Part shown: piece by piece, positions 7,194-15,946 of the stretch | How the letters are laid out: the number at the start of each line of letters is the position of its first letter | How positions within the stretch are numbered: position 1 is the first letter of the stretch | DNA from: Devosia sp. LC5 | GTDB lineage: Bacteria; Pseudomonadota; Alphaproteobacteria; Rhizobiales; Devosiaceae | Assembly: GCF_000735585.1 (NCBI RefSeq) | Contig: NZ_JNNO01000008.1 | Coordinates: 1 to 64,000, forward strand | DNA: 64,000 nucleotides | Direction: 5' to 3' | Position numbers and translations under genes: made by a program | The notes under the pieces: model-generated | Told to the model about the DNA's origin: nothing | The model's database searches: none | Seen by the model: the letters and a program-made list of their open reading frames with translations, nothing else

Positions 7194-8347
7194 CACGGAC
7201 CTGCCACGACAACGGTGGCAAAGCCGGTACCATCGCCCGAACCGGTTTCCTTGAGCGCAAACCTGGCATCCGGATCAACGGCATAGCGCACGACTGTGCC
7301 CTCTTCCTCGTTGAGGCCGAACAGCACCGGTGTTTCCCCATCGGTGACCTTGATCGAGATCAGGCCGTGTGCCGGAGATTGATAGAGCGCCTTGCGACCC
7401 GCCACGTCATAGGCCCAGATTTCCTCGGACGCATTCTTGTGGCTGCCATCATAGGCTTCGGCATGCATGGTCACGAACAGCACGCCATTGGCATCGTTGT
7501 AGCTAAGCAGATTGTAGCCGCCCGGCGCCCAGCCTTCCGGCTGGCCCTCGGTGATTGAGAACTTGTCGGTCGAGGTGATGGTGCCGGTCGTATCCGACAG
7601 CAGATAAACATTGCCGTTATACGAGATGAAGGCCAAGTCGCTGCCGATGCGGTCGGACGCGATAAAGATCGGGTCGGTATCGGCGTCGAAGATTTTCTCG
7701 CTGATGGTCTTTTCGGCCGCGGCGCCATCGGTGCCAACATCAAAGCTGGCAAAGGTGCCGTCACCGCAGATGGACGAGAAGCTGTGGCCCTCGAGCGAGG
7801 GGTAAATGCCCCAGCAACCCGGCGTCGCCACTTCCTGCACCACGCTGCCGGCCGCCACATCCACCACGGTCACCGAGGTCGCCGGCGTCGCATTCTGAAC
7901 ATAGACGAACTTGCCATCGGCGCTTTGCGCGAGCAGGGGTTCATACGCCGCCACCATGGCGGCCTTGCCAGGCAGCAGGATTTCCTTGGTGATCGAGAGC
8001 GTGTTCACGTCGTAGACGTTGAGCACCTGTTCGATCGGGCCATAGGTATAGCGCTTCATGAAAGTCGATTGCGCATAGGCCGTCTTGCCATCGGGCGCGA
8101 CCAGCAGCTGGATGATGCCGCCAGCGGTCATATTGCCTTTGTTGGTCAGGTCATCGGCCGAGTAGACCTCGATCGAGCTGGCGCCGCCCCATTCCTGCTT
8201 ACCCACGAAAATATTGGGCCCCGGCTCGATGGCTTCCTTCACCGAGAACGTCTCGGGGACGAATTCGGCCTCCTGCGCCATCAAGGGAAAGGTCAGCATG
8301 GTGGCGCAGCACAGCGCGCTGGCGGCAAGCAGCTTGGGTTTGATCAT
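7193..8347 (-). CDS. mauB: TTQ amine dehydrogenase heavy (large) subunit
   Basis: A 384-residue exported seven-bladed propeller subunit. The signal peptide is KLLAASALCCATMLTFPLMA with cleavage near AQEAE. Propeller-type repeats are visible, for example VYSADD, LLVAPDGKTAYAQST, LAQSADGKFVYVQNAT and GIYPSLEGHSF, and the C-terminal part contains WAPGGYNLLSYND and LFVTMHAEAYDGSHKN. It pairs with the TTQ light chain and shapes the substrate channel. ATG at 8347 follows GGAG with 9-base spacing; an in-frame TTG at 8362 is less likely. It is first in the operon, divergent from the AraC regulator. Substrate (methylamine or an aromatic amine) cannot be read from this chain by eye. Confidence 0.92.
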   Translation of the reverse strand: MIKPKLLAASALCCATMLTFPLMAQEAEFVPETFSVKEAIEPGPNIFVGKQEWGGASSIEVYSADDLTNKGNMTAGGIIQLLVAPDGKTAYAQSTFMKRYTYGPIEQVLNVYDVNTLSITKEILLPGKAAMVAAYEPLLAQSADGKFVYVQNATPATSVTVVDVAAGSVVQEVATPGCWGIYPSLEGHSFSSICGDGTFASFDVGTDGAAAEKTISEKIFDADTDPIFIASDRIGSDLAFISYNGNVYLLSDTTGTITSTDKFSITEGQPEGWAPGGYNLLSYNDANGVLFVTMHAEAYDGSHKNASEEIWAYDVAGRKALYQSPAHGLISIKVTDGETPVLFGLNEEEGTVVRYAVDPDARFALKETGSGDGTGFATVVVAGP

Positions 8348-8504
8348 GCCATGGGTCTCCAATCGTCGGAGGCCAGACTAGGAAGACGTCATGTCCCCGG
8401 CTATCCACTCCAAGTCGATTGAATGACTAATTTATAGGCAATTGCACTGGTTGCTCAGTCTATGCGCGCCTGCTACGGATAGTGCGCAGCCTATAGCGAT
8501 CATC

Positions 8505-9422
8505 ATGACCAAAGCCTTCGCCGCTGAATTTTTCGACGCCACCGAACAGGAAACCGCCTTGCCCGGCTGGGAGCAGCGCTTCGTGCAACTGGCGTCGAAG
8601 CGCTATCATGGGCGGGTCGATTATCTGGTGATGCCGGGCATTTCGGTGATGCGCGAACGCGTCAACACTACCATCGCCCAAACCATCATGACGCCCAGGG
8701 ACAGCGTCACCTTCGCCTTCACCGTCAACGACGATGCGCATTGGCAGATCAATGCGATGCCCCTGCGTGGTGTCACCTGCAGCGTCATCACTGGCGGGCT
8801 GGAATGGGTCGCCGTTTGCCCAGGCGGCTATGACATTGTGCTCGTCACCATGCGCGCTGACCAGCTCGGCTGGGAGGTGCAGCCCGGTTTCAATGTTCTA
8901 TCGGGCCCTGCGATGAAGGCGTGCCTGCATTGGCTGCTCGGTCTGTTGCCCAATGCGGCAGGACCGGCGGCATCGGCCGGCGAATTGACCGAACTACTGC
9001 CCGAAATCCTTATCGAGCAACTCGCCGGTCTCTACTTCAACTCCACCCAACTGGCATGGCCCGGACCCGGCACCAGCCCGGATTATTCCGCCTTCAGGCG
9101 CCTGCAAGGCTGCATGTGCGGGGAAGGGGATGTGCCCCTGTCGATTACCGCGCTCGCCGCCGCCACCGGCATGACGCACCAATCGCTACACGAGACGGTG
9201 CGTAACACCTTGGGCATCAACGCCAGTGTGTGGCTCAAGCAATTGCGCCTCGACGGCGCCCGCCGCGATCTGCTGCAGGCCGGGCGCACCGGCCGCACTG
9301 TTTCGGAAATCGCCCTGCAATGGCGATTCTGGCATCTGGGCCGCTTCGCCAAATATTACAGCGCCCAATTCCACGAGACGCCGTCGGAGACATTGCGGGG
9401 CACAAGGATGGTGCGAGCCTAG
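8505..9422 (+). CDS. AraC-family transcriptional regulator
   Basis: About 305 residues, with a C-terminal AraC/XylS double helix-turn-helix (roughly residues 205-300): SITALAAATGMTHQSLHETV, then LGINASVWLKQLRLDGARRDL and VSEIALQWRFWHLGRFAKYY. The N-terminal 190 residues form a sensory domain of the EutR-like type (FFDATEQETALPGWEQRFVQL). It is divergent from the amine dehydrogenase operon with about 160 bases between, so it is the likely activator responding to the amine. The start is uncertain: ATG at 8505 lacks a strong ribosome site, and an in-frame TTG at 8442 exists. Confidence 0.85.
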   Translation: MTKAFAAEFFDATEQETALPGWEQRFVQLASKRYHGRVDYLVMPGISVMRERVNTTIAQTIMTPRDSVTFAFTVNDDAHWQINAMPLRGVTCSVITGGLEWVAVCPGGYDIVLVTMRADQLGWEVQPGFNVLSGPAMKACLHWLLGLLPNAAGPAASAGELTELLPEILIEQLAGLYFNSTQLAWPGPGTSPDYSAFRRLQGCMCGEGDVPLSITALAAATGMTHQSLHETVRNTLGINASVWLKQLRLDGARRDLLQAGRTGRTVSEIALQWRFWHLGRFAKYYSAQFHETPSETLRGTRMVRA

Positions 9423-9601
9423 GCGCTTGAGATGTTTCCGGTGCCGCCATCCAGCCCAGCCACAGCGCCGGCGCGAGCCTCCTCGCCGACGGTTCGACCT
9501 ATTTCGACGACGAAGTCCTTGGTTTCATCAACGATGAGGCCGCCGGAAGAAATCCGGCGCCTCAAGGCGGCATCCCGTAACAAGGCCAAATAGCCCCCGC
9601 A
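9423..9601. other. Intergenic region with convergent hairpin
   Basis: This stretch separates the AraC gene and the CUT2 ATPase gene, which are convergent. It contains a 7-bp stem (CGCCGGA, loop AGAAA, TCCGGCG) at 9541-9559 that may end either transcript. A stop-free run of about 45 codons on the plus strand (ending at GGIP) looks coding-like but has no start, and I cannot assign it; it could be a gene remnant. Confidence 0.4.
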
Positions 9602-10330
9602 TTAGGTCAGCACCACGTGCTGGGTCAGCTCCTCAATCGTGGTGTCGGCCTTGGCCACGTCGAACACCTTGGTGCCGTGGCTCATGATCACGAAGCGGTC
9701 GCAGACCTGATAGGCGTGATAGAGATTATGCGTGACCAGAACGCTCGACACCCCCTGCGCCTTGAGCTTGAGCACCTGATGCAGTAACGCCTCGGTCTCG
9801 CGCACCGAAAGCGCCGAAGTCGGCTCATCGAGCAGCAGCACCCGGCGCTTGAAGAACACGGCGCGCGCAATGGCGACGGCCTGTTTCTGCCCTCCGGAGA
9901 GATCGCCGACCAGCTTGTCGGGGCTCTCGATACCCGAAATATGCACCGCGCTTTCCAGCACCTGCATGGCGATGTCGCGCATCTGCTTGAGATCGAGGAA
10001 GCCGAAGCGGGTGGTCAGCTCGCGGCCCAGGAAGATATTGCGCGAAATCGAGAGGCAATCGACCAGCGCGGTATTCTGGTAGATGGTCTCGATACCCGCT
10101 TCGGCACTGTCGCGGCGGCAGGTGAAGTCGTGCCGCTGGCCATCGACCGAGATATAGCCGGAATTGGGCCGGTGAATCCCCGAGAGCAGGTTGACCGTGG
10201 TCGACTTGCCCGCGCCATTGTCGCCGAGCAGGCCCACCACTTCGCTGTGGCCGACTTCGAAGCTGAGATCGGTGAGGGCTTTGAGCGGCCCGAAGGTCTT
10301 GTTGATATTGTGCAGGGCCAAGAGACTCAT
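9602..10330 (-). CDS. CUT2-type sugar ABC transporter ATP-binding protein (single-domain)
   Basis: A 242-residue ATPase with Walker A GDNGAGKST, signature LSGGQKQAVAIARAV, Walker B VLLLDEPTSALS and switch THNLYHA. GDNGAGKST and DEPTSALS are typical of ribose-family (CUT2) ATPases, but only one ATPase domain is present, as in FrcA of fructose importers, instead of the tandem RbsA form. It overlaps the permease by 4 bases (ATGA) and is last in the binding protein-permease-ATPase operon. Substrate is unknown. Confidence 0.92.
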   Translation of the reverse strand: MSLLALHNINKTFGPLKALTDLSFEVGHSEVVGLLGDNGAGKSTTVNLLSGIHRPNSGYISVDGQRHDFTCRRDSAEAGIETIYQNTALVDCLSISRNIFLGRELTTRFGFLDLKQMRDIAMQVLESAVHISGIESPDKLVGDLSGGQKQAVAIARAVFFKRRVLLLDEPTSALSVRETEALLHQVLKLKAQGVSSVLVTHNLYHAYQVCDRFVIMSHGTKVFDVAKADTTIEELTQHVVLT

Positions 10331-11352
10331 GCGGCGGCTCCTCGGCGATCGAGCCCGTGATTGAAAATCGAGGCCACCACGATCAGCGTGGCGATGAACA
10401 TGTCGAGATAGAAGCCGGGCGCCCGCATCAGCAGCAGCACGTCGGTAATGGTGAAAATCAGCATCACGCCCAGAAACACCCCCAGGATCGAGCCGCGCCC
10501 GCCGCGCAGGGAGAGCCCGCCGATGACGCAGGCTGCAATAGCCTGCAGCTCGAGCCCGGCGCCCTGACCCGGCTGCACGGAGCCGACGCGCGTGGTAGCG
10601 AGGATGCCGGCAAAAGCCGCCATGAAACCGGCAATGGCAAAGGCCATCAGCTTGATGGCATTGGTATTGACCCCGATAGCGGTCGCGGCCGAACGATTGC
10701 CGCCGGTGGCAAAGACATGGTTGCCGAAGCGGTGCCGGTGCAGCATGGCCCAGAAGACGAGGCATAGGCCGACAAACCAGATAAAGGCGGCGTTGATGCC
10801 GAGCAGCGTGCCGGAAAACAGCGCGTTGAACACCGGGTTGGGATCAAAGCGCACCTGCACAGCGCCATTGAGCAGCAGCACCGCGCCGCGCCAGAACAGC
10901 AGGCCGCCCAGCGTCACGATGAAGCTGGGCAGGTTGAAGCGCAGCGTCAGCGCGCCATTGAGCAGGCCGATGGCAGCGCCGATAAGCAGGCCCGCGGGCG
11001 CCGCAAGAAAGGCATCGACGCCATTGCCGACCAGCATGGCCATGACGATGGCGGTAAAGGTGTAAACCGAGCCGATCGACAGATCGAATTCCCCGGCAAT
11101 CATCAGCACGCCCGCGCCGAGCGCCAGGCAGCCCAGCACTGGCACCGAGCGCATCATGATGCCCATATTGGCCGATGAGAGGTAGCGGAAGTCGTCGGGA
11201 AACAGCAGCCCGGCGGCGATGCAGCCGATTTGCACGGCGACAAAGACCAGCAGGATGGCGCCTGCCGGCATGGTCAGCAGCGCATGCAGGTTCTGGGCAG
11301 TCGTTCGCCTGGGCCAGGCGGCACGATGATCGATCATCTCGGTCACGGTCAT
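10327..11352 (-). CDS. CUT2-type sugar ABC transporter permease
   Basis: A 341-residue membrane protein of the RbsC/BPD_transp_2 family. It has about eight to ten helices and the family stretches LMIAGEFDLSIGSVYTFTA, LNGALTLRFNLPSFIVTLGG and FATGGNRSAATAIGVNT, the last being the cytoplasmic coupling loop. A soluble N-terminal segment of about 28 residues precedes the first helix. It follows the binding-protein gene after a hairpin and overlaps the ATPase. The ribosome site is weak; an internal ATG five codons downstream is an alternative start. Confidence 0.92.
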   Translation of the reverse strand: MTVTEMIDHRAAWPRRTTAQNLHALLTMPAGAILLVFVAVQIGCIAAGLLFPDDFRYLSSANMGIMMRSVPVLGCLALGAGVLMIAGEFDLSIGSVYTFTAIVMAMLVGNGVDAFLAAPAGLLIGAAIGLLNGALTLRFNLPSFIVTLGGLLFWRGAVLLLNGAVQVRFDPNPVFNALFSGTLLGINAAFIWFVGLCLVFWAMLHRHRFGNHVFATGGNRSAATAIGVNTNAIKLMAFAIAGFMAAFAGILATTRVGSVQPGQGAGLELQAIAACVIGGLSLRGGRGSILGVFLGVMLIFTITDVLLLMRAPGFYLDMFIATLIVVASIFNHGLDRRGAAA

Positions 11353-11362
11353 ATCCGGTTGT

Positions 11363-11397
11363 GAAAAAGGAGAGGCCCCAGCCCGAAAGCCGGGGCC
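11363..11397 (-). terminator. Intercistronic hairpin with T-rich tail after binding-protein gene
   Basis: On the minus strand a GC-rich stem (GGCCCCGGC with GCTGGGGCC) is followed by TCTCCTTTTT. It lies between the binding-protein stop and the permease start. It could act as a partial terminator, giving more binding protein than permease, which is usual for such operons. Confidence 0.6.
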
Positions 11398-11403
11398 GGC
11401 CGA

Positions 11404-12360
11404 TCAGCGATAGGTGCCGATAAAGGGCTTCACGACGCCGATGCGTTCCTGATTGAGGAAGGCACCCTGGCCGGTATCGACATCGGTCGGGGTCAGCCCA
11501 TACCGGGCGGCCATGGCGATCTGGGCGATCGGATAATAGCCCTGCAGATAAGGCTGCTGGTCCATGGTGGCGAACATGGCCCCGGATTCCACCGCATCAA
11601 CGATTTCGACCGCCAGATCAAAGCCGCCGAACGGCACGTCGACACCGGCATCCCTAATGGCGCCGGCGCCAACGGTGGAGGTGACCGAGCCGGTGCCGAA
11701 CACCGCCTTGATGTCCGGATTGGCGATCAACGCCTGGGCCATGATGTTCTGCGCCTCGGCCGGATCGAGGCCGGCGCGCACGGTTTCCACCGTGATGCCA
11801 TGCTCGCTCATGGCCTTTTCGATGCCGCCGCCACGGGCCACCGCAAAGCTGGCCTCGGGAATTTCGCGCGGATTGAACACCACGTCGCCTTCCTTGAGAT
11901 CGAAGGCCTCGATCATGCGATTGCCCAGTTCATATCCCGAGGCAAACTCATCCATGCCGACATAGGCCTGGCGGCAATTGCCATCGGCGCCCTCTAGGTC
12001 GTCATTGTTGAAGCCGATGACCACGATACCGGCTTCGACGGCGGCGCAGATGCTGTCATCAAAGGCGTCAGAGCTCGAGATGGCGACAGCGATGCCATCA
12101 ACGCCGGTGGCCACCGCGCTCTCGATCAGGTCGTTCTGGCGGACCGGGTCGTTATTGGCATATTGCACGTCCAGATCGACATTGAAGGCGGCAGCCGCGT
12201 CTTGCGCGCCCTTCACCACCGGATTGAAGAACTGCACGCTGGGATCGAGATAGATGATCATGGTTGCCTTGACCGGATCATCCTGAGCCGCGGCGCCATT
12301 GATAGTGGCGAACAGGGCGCAGCCGGCTAGCAAAGCGGCTTTCGACTTGGTCAAATTCAT
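11404..12360 (-). CDS. CUT2-type periplasmic sugar-binding protein (RbsB fold)
   Basis: A 318-residue binding protein of the periplasmic-binding type 1 (Peripla_BP_4) family. It has a Sec signal peptide (KAALLAGCALFATINGAAAQ) and the core stretches FFNPVVKGAQDAAAAFNVDL, NDPVRQNDLIESAVATGVDG and VFGTGSVTSTVGAGAIRDAG. It starts with a strong GGGAGGATTAAGCG leader and is first in the operon, preceded by a 114-base intergenic region that must contain the promoter. It delivers a pentose, hexose or related compound to the permease; the ligand cannot be named. Confidence 0.92.
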   Translation of the reverse strand: MNLTKSKAALLAGCALFATINGAAAQDDPVKATMIIYLDPSVQFFNPVVKGAQDAAAAFNVDLDVQYANNDPVRQNDLIESAVATGVDGIAVAISSSDAFDDSICAAVEAGIVVIGFNNDDLEGADGNCRQAYVGMDEFASGYELGNRMIEAFDLKEGDVVFNPREIPEASFAVARGGGIEKAMSEHGITVETVRAGLDPAEAQNIMAQALIANPDIKAVFGTGSVTSTVGAGAIRDAGVDVPFGGFDLAVEIVDAVESGAMFATMDQQPYLQGYYPIAQIAMAARYGLTPTDVDTGQGAFLNQERIGVVKPFIGTYR

Positions 12361-12474
12361 CGCTTAATCCTCCCTTGGATATGTGACGGGTCCTCCTCAG
12401 GTCCCGTTCCGGACGGCGCGTTCCGACCAAGATTGCGCCGCCCGAATGCGTGTCTGCCCCGCTTCAGCTCTTCC

Positions 12475-14016
12475 TCAATGCTGGAACCAGGGTTGGCCCC
12501 GCCCAAGTGTCATGTGCAGACCTTTGAATTGGGAATATTCGTCAAAACCGAAGCGCCCGAGTTCACGCCCGGTGCCGCTTTTCTTGTAGCCGCCGATGGG
12601 CAGCTCGGGCGTGCCGTCGATCACCGAATTGATCCAGCACCGTCCCGCCCGCAGCTTGCGCGTGGTCTGAATGGCGTTTTCGAGGTCGCGCGACCAGACG
12701 CTGGCCGAGAGGCCAAATGGGGTGCCATTGGCGAGAGCGACAGCTTCCTCGGGCGTGTCGAAACCAATGGTGGCGAGGACCGGTCCGAAGATTTCCTCCT
12801 GGGCGATAGCCATGTCGGGGCGCACCTTGTCGAAAACCGTCGGTGCAAAAAAGTTGCCCGATTTGGCATCGACCATGTCGCCGCCCAGCAGCAATTCGGC
12901 GCCTTCGTTGACGCCGGCGGCCACGTAGCTGGCCACCTTTTCGAGGTGGTTGCGGCTGACCATGGCGCCGAAGCGCGTGCCGGCGCCAAGCGGATCGCCA
13001 AAGGGCAGCTTGCGCGAGAGTTCGAGCACCCGCTCAAGCAATGGCTGGCGGACTGAATTCTCAACGATCAGCCGGCTGCCGGAAATGCAGCACTGCCCGG
13101 CATTGTGATAAACACCATAGGCAATACCATCGGCCGCAGCGTCCAGATCGGCATCGGCAAAGACGATCTGCGGCCCCTTGCCGCCTAGTTCGAGGCCCAC
13201 CCGCTTGACGCCCGCCGCCGCCAGACCGGCGAGTGTGGTGCCGACACGAACCGAGCCGGTAAAGGCCAATACGTCGACCCGCGGATCTTCGGCCAGCACT
13301 TGCCCCACGGCAGGGCCATACCCGGTGATGACGTTGAACACGCCGGCCGGCAGGCCCGCCTCAATAGCCAGCTCGGCGAGACGGATAGTGGTGCCGGAGG
13401 TGAATTCGCTCGGCTTGACCACGACGGTGCAACCCGCGCCCAGCGCCCACGGCACACGTTCGGAGACGATGATGAAGGGGAAATTCCACGGCGTGATGAT
13501 GCCGACCACGCCCGCCGGCTCCCGCAACACCAGGCCAAGACGGGATGCGCCAATGGCATTGTGGGTGGAGCCCTCGAGACCGCGCGACTGACCGGCGGCA
13601 TAATTCCACAGGTCAGCGCAATAGCCGATCTCGCCCTTGGCCTGTTCCAGTGGCTTGCCGGTTTCAAGGCATTCGATCAGGCCCAGTTCATCGACATGTT
13701 CGAGGATTTTGGAGGCAACAGCATGCAGAATTGTCGAGCGCTCCGCGCCGCTCATCCGCGGCCAGGCACCAGTGTCGAAGGCCCGCCGCGCCGCAGTGAT
13801 GGCAAGTTCGGCGTCGGCCGCGCCGCCCGCCGGCCATTCGCCGACGACCTTGCCGCGATGGCCGGGGCTTTCGCGGGTGATGGTTTCGCCCAACTGCGCG
13901 TCGACCGACCGGCCATCGATCAGCATGCGATAGGCGCGTTTACTCGCCAGCCGCGGATCACTAAGGTTCGGCGCGACGAAATTGTCCTGAAAGCGTGACT
14001 GCATGGATATCGCCAT
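12475..14016 (-). CDS. NAD(P)-dependent aldehyde dehydrogenase
   Basis: About 513 residues, the full length of the ALDH superfamily. It shows ITPWNFPFIIVSERV and KPSEFTS (cofactor binding), FTGSVRVG, the general base glutamate in GLELGGKGPQIVF and the catalytic cysteine in NAGQCCISGSRL, then EEIFGPVL. Oxidises an aldehyde to the acid in the cytoplasm. The frame is open to 14115, but ATG at 14016 is the best start; a perfect GAGGAGG lies 16 bases further up, which is unusually far. It is divergent from the GntR gene, whose operator-like repeats lie in the shared gap. Likely substrates are betaine-, vanillin- or sugar-derived aldehydes; none can be chosen. Confidence 0.9.
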   Translation of the reverse strand: MAISMQSRFQDNFVAPNLSDPRLASKRAYRMLIDGRSVDAQLGETITRESPGHRGKVVGEWPAGGAADAELAITAARRAFDTGAWPRMSGAERSTILHAVASKILEHVDELGLIECLETGKPLEQAKGEIGYCADLWNYAAGQSRGLEGSTHNAIGASRLGLVLREPAGVVGIITPWNFPFIIVSERVPWALGAGCTVVVKPSEFTSGTTIRLAELAIEAGLPAGVFNVITGYGPAVGQVLAEDPRVDVLAFTGSVRVGTTLAGLAAAGVKRVGLELGGKGPQIVFADADLDAAADGIAYGVYHNAGQCCISGSRLIVENSVRQPLLERVLELSRKLPFGDPLGAGTRFGAMVSRNHLEKVASYVAAGVNEGAELLLGGDMVDAKSGNFFAPTVFDKVRPDMAIAQEEIFGPVLATIGFDTPEEAVALANGTPFGLSASVWSRDLENAIQTTRKLRAGRCWINSVIDGTPELPIGGYKKSGTGRELGRFGFDEYSQFKGLHMTLGRGQPWFQH

Positions 14017-14058
14017 GGCGGGCTGAACCCCACCTCCTCGAATATATTCGGACGTTTC

Positions 14059-14094
14059 TATACGTCCTGTATGGAATTGTATGGTACCGTATGG
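14059..14094. promoter_or_regulatory. Operator region with three phased GTATGG repeats
   Basis: GTATGG occurs at 14069, 14079 and 14089, exactly 10 bases apart, so all copies face the same side of the helix. The first also forms an inverted repeat ATAC-GTCCT-GTAT with the bases before it. The decamer TTGTATGGTA at 14077 recurs exactly at 21193 upstream of the glycosidase/sugar-importer operon. The site lies between the divergent aldehyde dehydrogenase and GntR genes, and GntR binding is the simplest reading. Confidence 0.6.
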
Positions 14095-14135
14095 CGCATT
14101 GACATGAGCTGTCAATGGCGTGGGCGAGATGTAAT

Positions 14136-14819
14136 ATGACTCTTGAAATGCAGGTGGCTGAGAGCGGTGAAAGTGCCGCCGCCTCGATCGAAAAAGATCT
14201 GCGGCGCGCCATCATCGAGCTGGAATTGTTGCCGGGATCGCGTCTCAGCGAACAGGATATTGCCACCCGCCTCGGCGTGTCGCGACAGCCGGTGCGCGAG
14301 GCGCTGATCCGCCTGGCCAATTCACGGTTGATCGAAATCCGCCCGCATCGCGGCACGGTCGTGGCGCGCATCTCGGCCAAGGAGATGACCGAGGCGCTGT
14401 TCGTCCGGCAGGCGGTGGAACTCGCCGTGGTCGCCAAGGCGGCACAGAGCTTTGACGCCTGGCAGCGCAAGCGCATCGCCAGCCTGTTGATCAAGCAGGA
14501 AGAAGCGGCGGCCAAGCTCGACCATGCCGGCTTCCGCGAGCATGACGAGGCGTTTCATTTCGCCATCGCCCAGGGGGCCGGAGTCGGCATCGCCTGGATC
14601 GCCATTGCGGACATGAAGACGCACATGGACCGGGTCTGCAACATGACGCTACAGAGCCAGGCCGACATGGCGCGCCGCGTGCGCGAACATCAGGAGATCA
14701 TGGCCGCCATTGATCGACACGACGTCGAAGGCGCCCAACGCGCCATGGCCCAACACCTGGGCAGCATCCTAGATGACCTGCCGGACCTGGAAACCAAACA
14801 CGCCAGCCTCTTCATCTAG
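14136..14819 (+). CDS. GntR-family (FCD) transcriptional regulator
   Basis: About 227 residues with an N-terminal winged helix (LRRAIIELELLPGSRLSEQD, then LGVSRQPVREALIRLA and IRPHRGTVVARIS) and an all-helical FCD ligand domain. Metal-binding histidines of that domain are visible in FREHDEAFHFAIAQ, REHQEIM and QHLGSI. Such proteins are usually repressors released by a small acid or sugar acid. It is divergent from the aldehyde dehydrogenase and sits beside repeats likely to be its operator. ATG at 14136 and ATG at 14115 are both possible starts; neither has a good ribosome site. Confidence 0.9.
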   Translation: MTLEMQVAESGESAAASIEKDLRRAIIELELLPGSRLSEQDIATRLGVSRQPVREALIRLANSRLIEIRPHRGTVVARISAKEMTEALFVRQAVELAVVAKAAQSFDAWQRKRIASLLIKQEEAAAKLDHAGFREHDEAFHFAIAQGAGVGIAWIAIADMKTHMDRVCNMTLQSQADMARRVREHQEIMAAIDRHDVEGAQRAMAQHLGSILDDLPDLETKHASLFI

Positions 14820-14849
14820 CTGAGGCGGCGACCGGCTTGGGGTATCCGG

Positions 14850-15917
14850 CTATTCCACCGCGCCTAAACGCTGGCCCTCTGCATCGAAGTAATGGGCGCC
14901 ACTGGCATTGATGGTGAGGGTTACATCCTCGCCATTGCGGGTTTTGGCGTCGCCGGCGCCTTGCACCAGCACAGTTTGCTCATTGGCGAGGCGGACATAA
15001 ATGAAGACCTCGCTGCCCAGATATTCCACCAGGGTCACCTTGCCGGGAACGGTCAGATCGCCTGATGTACCCAGGCTGAGTTGTTCAGGGCGGATGCCGA
15101 TGCTGATGGGGCCATTGGCAGTGATGCCTTGGGGCAGGGCGAGGCTGCCCAGGCCCGCAATGTCGGCCTTGCCGCCTGCGGCCTGGGCGTCGAGCATGTT
15201 CATCTTGGGTGAACCGATGAAGGTCGCGACGAATTTATTGCGCGGGAAATTATACAGCTCGTAGGGCGTGCCGACCTGCTCGATACGGCCCTTGTTGAGC
15301 ACGACGATACGGGTGGCCATGGTCATGGCCTCGGTCTGGTCATGCGTCACATAGATCATGGTGGTGCCCAGCCGCTGATAGAGGCCGGCCAGCTCGACCC
15401 GCATCTGCACGCGCAATTCGGCATCGAGATTGGATAGGGGCTCGTCGAACAGGAACAGCTGCGGTTCGCGCACGATTGCGCGGCCGATGGCGACGCGCTG
15501 TTTTTGTCCGCCGGAGAGCTGGCGCGGCTTGCGCTCCATCAGTGGTTCGATCTGCAGAATACGGGCTGCGTCGGCGACGCGGCGCTCGATTTCGGGCCTG
15601 GGCATTTTGAGATTGGATAGACCAAAGGCCAGGTTCTTGCGCACGCTCATATGGGGATAGAGTGCGTAGGACTGGAACACCATGGAGAGGTTCCGCTGGG
15701 AGGCGGGCAGGTCGTTGACGATTTTGTCGCCGATGGCGATGACGCCGTCATTGATGTCTTCGAGCCCGGCAATCATGCGCAGCAGGGTGGATTTGCCACA
15801 GCCGGAGGGGCCGACCAGCACGAGGAATTCGCCTGACTGAACTTCGAGGTCGAGGCCATGGATGATGGGCACATTGCCATAGGATTTCTTGACGTCGCTG
15901 AGGGTGACAGAGGCCAT
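14850..15917 (-). CDS. CUT1 sugar ABC transporter ATP-binding protein (MsmK/UgpC family)
   Basis: A 355-residue ATPase with an N-terminal ABC domain (Walker [11 protein letters not shown]-loop [14 protein letters not shown], signature [15 protein letters not shown], Walker [13 protein letters not shown], switch THDQTEA) and a C-terminal TOBE/MalK-type regulatory domain containing [11 protein letters not shown]. It energises the two permeases upstream and may be shared among CUT1 importers. It follows the MalG-type permease by 29 bases and has the ribosome site AAGGACC. It is the last gene of the glycosidase-importer operon. Confidence 0.94.
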   Translation of the reverse strand: MASVTLSDVKKSYGNVPIIHGLDLEVQSGEFLVLVGPSGCGKSTLLRMIAGLEDINDGVIAIGDKIVNDLPASQRNLSMVFQSYALYPHMSVRKNLAFGLSNLKMPRPEIERRVADAARILQIEPLMERKPRQLSGGQKQRVAIGRAIVREPQLFLFDEPLSNLDAELRVQMRVELAGLYQRLGTTMIYVTHDQTEAMTMATRIVVLNKGRIEQVGTPYELYNFPRNKFVATFIGSPKMNMLDAQAAGGKADIAGLGSLALPQGITANGPISIGIRPEQLSLGTSGDLTVPGKVTLVEYLGSEVFIYVRLANEQTVLVQGAGDAKTRNGEDVTLTINASGAHYFDAEGQRLGAVE

Positions 15918-15946
15918 TGGTTTGGTCCTTGATGGGTATGCGAGCG

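Noticed and set aside
9430-9590. A stop-free 45-codon run that looks coding (ADGSTYFDDEVLGFINDEA)
   Set aside because: No start codon or ribosome site and no family recognised; kept only as a note on the intergenic region.
12433-13998. Plus-strand frames opposite the aldehyde dehydrogenase
   Set aside because: The minus-strand ALDH has all catalytic motifs; these are shadows.
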